A stretch of DNA of 64,000 nt from JAQWQB01 sp047636995 (GTDB lineage: Bacteria > Bacteroidota > Bacteroidia > Flavobacteriales_D > Sanyastnellaceae). A model generated the notes under the pieces. It made no database searches, had not been told where the DNA came from, and saw only the letters and a list, made by a program, of their open reading frames with translations. Shown here piece after piece: positions 61,560 through 64,000 of this stretch (its first letter is position 1; the number at the start of each line of letters is the position of its first letter). A program made the position numbers and the translations under genes. Location of the stretch: assembly GCA_047636995.1 (NCBI GenBank), contig JBLIGQ010000007.1, positions 1-64,000 on the forward strand, written 5' to 3'.

Positions 61560-63527
61560 TTAGTTCAATACTTTGAATTCAGTTCTTCTGTTGTTTTGAT
61601 GCTCACTTTCTGAACATGTTCTGTTGTCATCACAATTGTTCATCAACATAGACTCACCATATCCTTTGCTAATAAGTAGAGATCTTTTTATTCCTTTTTT
61701 AACGAGGTAGTTCGTTACCTCTTTTGCTCTTTTCTCTGATAGCTTTTGATTGAAGAAGTCACTTCCTCGGCTATCACAATGAGAACTGATCTCAACTTTG
61801 ATAGACGGATTATCTTTCAATAATTTCGCTACATAATTGAGGTATGGTTTAGAATCTTCACGAATATTCCATTTGTTATAATCCCACTGAATATTTGGAA
61901 TTGCATAAGGAGCATTTTCAGTAATTCCGTTTGGAATTTTATTTCCATTTTCCTGTGGACGGCCATTGCCTGTCTTACTTCCGTTATCAGTAGTGCTGTC
62001 AGGATTACTAATGTCTAGCATAGCAATGTTTAGATTCTTCTCAGAACTGTCCTGTGGTCCTTTGGTTGAAATGTCCTCATTGATTGCGAAGTAGCCGGGT
62101 TCTTCAACACGAACACGGTAATTTTTTCCGGGAATCAATGGTATTTCGAACATACCAACATCATCTGAGTAGTATTCTTCTTCTACATCATCAGTTAAGT
62201 TCATGAGAGTGACCATCGCATTAGATATGGGTTCGCCATTTACCTTTCGCGTAACTACACCATTCAGCGTATACATGATGTCATTTTCGACGAAGGAGTA
62301 TATATGATCTATGCTATTCAAACGATCAGAAGAAAAGTAGCCTTTCTTTGACCCTGGAGTGAAGGTTATTCCAAAGTCATCATAAGGGGTGTTTATAGGG
62401 GTTGGCAAATGAAAAGGTCCGTTCCATACAGTTCCGCTCTGAACAGCATAATTTAGATCTTGTCCGCCAACGCTATTATGAGCATTTGAACTGAAATAAA
62501 GAGAGTCAGCTGATCTCAATGAGGGAAATAATTCATTGCCTGGTGAATTGATTGAGCCGCCTAAATTTTGAGGTTTAGACCAAACGTCATTAGCGAAATT
62601 GGTTTTGTACAAATCCATACCACCATATCCACCTTGCATATCAGAAGCAAAATAAAGAGTTGATCCATCAGCACTTAACGCAGGATGAGCATACATGTAG
62701 TTTTCGTCATTGAAAGGCAATAGCTTAGGAGCCTCCCATTTGCCTTCTTCGTTCTTTTCGGAAATATATAGCTGAGTCATATTAACACGTGCAGCATTTG
62801 AAAGAAGCTGTTTGTTTTGCTCGTTGTAATAGCTTTTGGTAAGAATCATCTTAGAACCATCTGCAGAGACAGAAGCAATACCATCATGGTATTTACCATT
62901 GACACCTTCAACTTTCATTGGCTTTGAAAGAGAATCTCCACTATTTGACATAAAGTAGAGGTCTGTGTATTTCAATCCTGTGTATTGATCTACCTCGCCT
63001 CCAGCAGAGCGCTCAGCAGAGAAGTAAATCCCCTCTTTTACTGCATGAGGTGCATATGCGGCAGTCACATCACGTAAAGAAAGTGGCTCAACATCATATG
63101 CACCAGAATCAGCTAAAAAGCTAGCCATATTCTTGCATGCAGATTTGAGCGTTTGTGCAATTTCATTTCCGGGTTCTCTAGAAAGGACGCCCGAAAACAC
63201 TTCAGTTGCCTTGCTGTAATCTTCAGTAGACATTAAAGCACGACCATAATTAATGCGGTCGTTATCTGTAGCAGATGTACCTGCCATCAATTGTTCGTAG
63301 ATTTCTTTCGATTCCATGAATGAATTGGTGCGAAGGTAAGATTCGGCTAATGCACGGCGACCGGGATCGCTATCTTCCTTAGAAAGTCCTTTTTCCAAGT
63401 GCACAATGGCATCTTGGTACCGGAGGTCTTCATAGGCTTGGATTCCATCTTTGATGCTCACTTTTGCGCAAGATCCAAGCAATATAATTGGCAACGCTAG
63501 AAGCGCTAATTTCAATTTCCTGTTCAT
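61560..63527 (-). CDS. porE: PorE-like T9SS-associated OmpA-family lipoprotein, 655 aa
   Basis: Lipobox LGSC (Cys20). Then TPR repeats (about 25-130), a PD40/WD40-like beta-propeller (about 150-400; repeated ADGSKMILTKS, ADGSTLYFASDMQGGYGGMD, DSLYFSSN), a carboxypeptidase-regulatory-like domain (about 415-500), and a C-terminal OmpA domain (about 545-655; SSHCDSRGSDFFNQKLSEKR, NNRRTEFKVL) that binds peptidoglycan. This order matches P. gingivalis PorE, which anchors the T9SS trans-envelope complex and pairs with PorP. It directly follows the PorP gene here (three-base gap). The PorE role is inferred. Confidence 0.85.
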   Translation of the reverse strand: MNRKLKLALLALPIILLGSCAKVSIKDGIQAYEDLRYQDAIVHLEKGLSKEDSDPGRRALAESYLRTNSFMESKEIYEQLMAGTSATDNDRINYGRALMSTEDYSKATEVFSGVLSREPGNEIAQTLKSACKNMASFLADSGAYDVEPLSLRDVTAAYAPHAVKEGIYFSAERSAGGEVDQYTGLKYTDLYFMSNSGDSLSKPMKVEGVNGKYHDGIASVSADGSKMILTKSYYNEQNKQLLSNAARVNMTQLYISEKNEEGKWEAPKLLPFNDENYMYAHPALSADGSTLYFASDMQGGYGGMDLYKTNFANDVWSKPQNLGGSINSPGNELFPSLRSADSLYFSSNAHNSVGGQDLNYAVQSGTVWNGPFHLPTPINTPYDDFGITFTPGSKKGYFSSDRLNSIDHIYSFVENDIMYTLNGVVTRKVNGEPISNAMVTLMNLTDDVEEEYYSDDVGMFEIPLIPGKNYRVRVEEPGYFAINEDISTKGPQDSSEKNLNIAMLDISNPDSTTDNGSKTGNGRPQENGNKIPNGITENAPYAIPNIQWDYNKWNIREDSKPYLNYVAKLLKDNPSIKVEISSHCDSRGSDFFNQKLSEKRAKEVTNYLVKKGIKRSLLISKGYGESMLMNNCDDNRTCSESEHQNNRRTEFKVLN

Positions 63528-63530
63528 GTC

Positions 63531-64000
63531 TTAGAAGTAACGAGGTGAACGTTTTTTAATTTCTACATCTTTTCCAAAGTCGAAACCAAGCATGATTTCG
63601 TGTGATCCATTGGAATAGGTACCTATATCGGTCGTAGTGAAGTCATAAGCGTAACCCGCTCTCAATTGAGGCGTAATATTGTATTCAATCATTCCAATAA
63701 CAGCATCTCCAGTTCTGTAACCGATGCCAATCCACATTCTTCGGTATAGAAGAAAGTTGCAGTTCATATCAACTTGGACAGGGGCTGCAGGTTCTACTTT
63801 TACAAGAATAGAAGGTTTGATTGCAAGGTTGGTCGATGGTTCTAAAACAACTCCCACATTGGCATAATAATGCTGTGTGAAATAGTTTTCGGCAGTAGAT
63901 CCTTGTACTACCAAATCATCATCCAAAGCATAGATCACAGGTACACTAAAACCTGCGAAGAATTTTTGTGAATGATAATACACTCCAAATCCAAATTTAG
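63531..64000 (-). CDS. porP: PorP/SprF-family T9SS membrane protein, 5' end beyond window
   Basis: About 156 codons of the 3' end. The visible segment is beta-barrel-like: YYHSQKFFAGFSVPVIYALD, NFLLYRRMWIGIGYRTGDAV, YNITPQLRAGYAYDFTTTDI and SHEIMLGFDFG, matching the end of PorP/SprF. The reading continues open to the right edge; a GTG at 63983 is probably internal since the family is about 300 aa. These proteins tie T9SS to surface adhesins such as SprB. Confidence 0.85.
   Translation of the reverse strand, partial: KFGFGVYYHSQKFFAGFSVPVIYALDDDLVVQGSTAENYFTQHYYANVGVVLEPSTNLAIKPSILVKVEPAAPVQVDMNCNFLLYRRMWIGIGYRTGDAVIGMIEYNITPQLRAGYAYDFTTTDIGTYSNGSHEIMLGFDFGKDVEIKKRSPRYF

Overview
This window comes from a member of the Bacteroidota, most likely a Flavobacteriales (Cryomorphaceae/Schleiferiaceae-like) bacterium. 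Several things point there. Promoters have the Bacteroidota form TTG-N17-19-TAnnTTTG. Most start codons lack a Shine-Dalgarno sequence. Secreted proteins carry type IX secretion (T9SS) C-terminal tails. There is a PorP/PorE-like T9SS pair, a DUF4290 protein, a MurA with Asp in place of the catalytic Cys, zinc-less L36 and S14, and a str-S10-spc-alpha ribosomal cluster without tuf or adk. The species is inferred; no rRNA or tRNA gene was seen.

Layout: 1-4165 holds an edge-truncated sensor kinase, a lipoprotein and a LytTR regulator/LytS kinase pair. 4239-8544 holds an ACP phosphodiesterase, a T9SS cargo protein and a coupled trio (MltF-like transglycosylase, lipoprotein, esterase). 8595-10224 is a BlaI/BlaR-type unit with a palindromic operator. 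10225-13353 is the least ordered part: a gene-poor stretch with possible decayed coding sequence, a secreted peptidylarginine/agmatine-deiminase-like enzyme, and a broken surface-protein gene. 13384-17834 holds a Bax-inhibitor-1 protein, folE-queD, a heptose epimerase, a MerR regulator and an M23 peptidase. 17964-36623 is housekeeping: alaS, a DUF5684-like protein, an HTH-less NtrC-type regulator, Ppx/GppA, an ABC exporter, grpE-dnaJ, a thioredoxin, murA, DUF4290, a glycoside hydrolase, a lipoprotein and a UvrD-type helicase.

36779-54683 is one long co-directional ribosomal cluster, from rpsL to rplQ, with fusA, secY, map, infA and rpoA. It opens with a near-ideal promoter and closes with a strong terminator. 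carA and eno follow under their own promoter. The right end has a T9SS-tailed M1 peptidase, a TPR-like protein and the PorE-like/PorP pair, the latter cut by the edge. So the window contains both T9SS cargo (4955, 10820, 57325, and a decayed one near 12731) and T9SS-associated envelope parts.

I found no clearly new multi-gene system, CRISPR array, phage or intact insertion sequence. The best leads are: a recurring architecture in which the start codon lies exactly 4 nt after the -7 box in four genes (predicted leaderless mRNAs); DnaJ lacking a whole zinc centre; the HTH-less GAFTSA regulator; the BlaR1-TonB fusion; the secreted deiminase; and the multiply broken surface-protein pseudogene.
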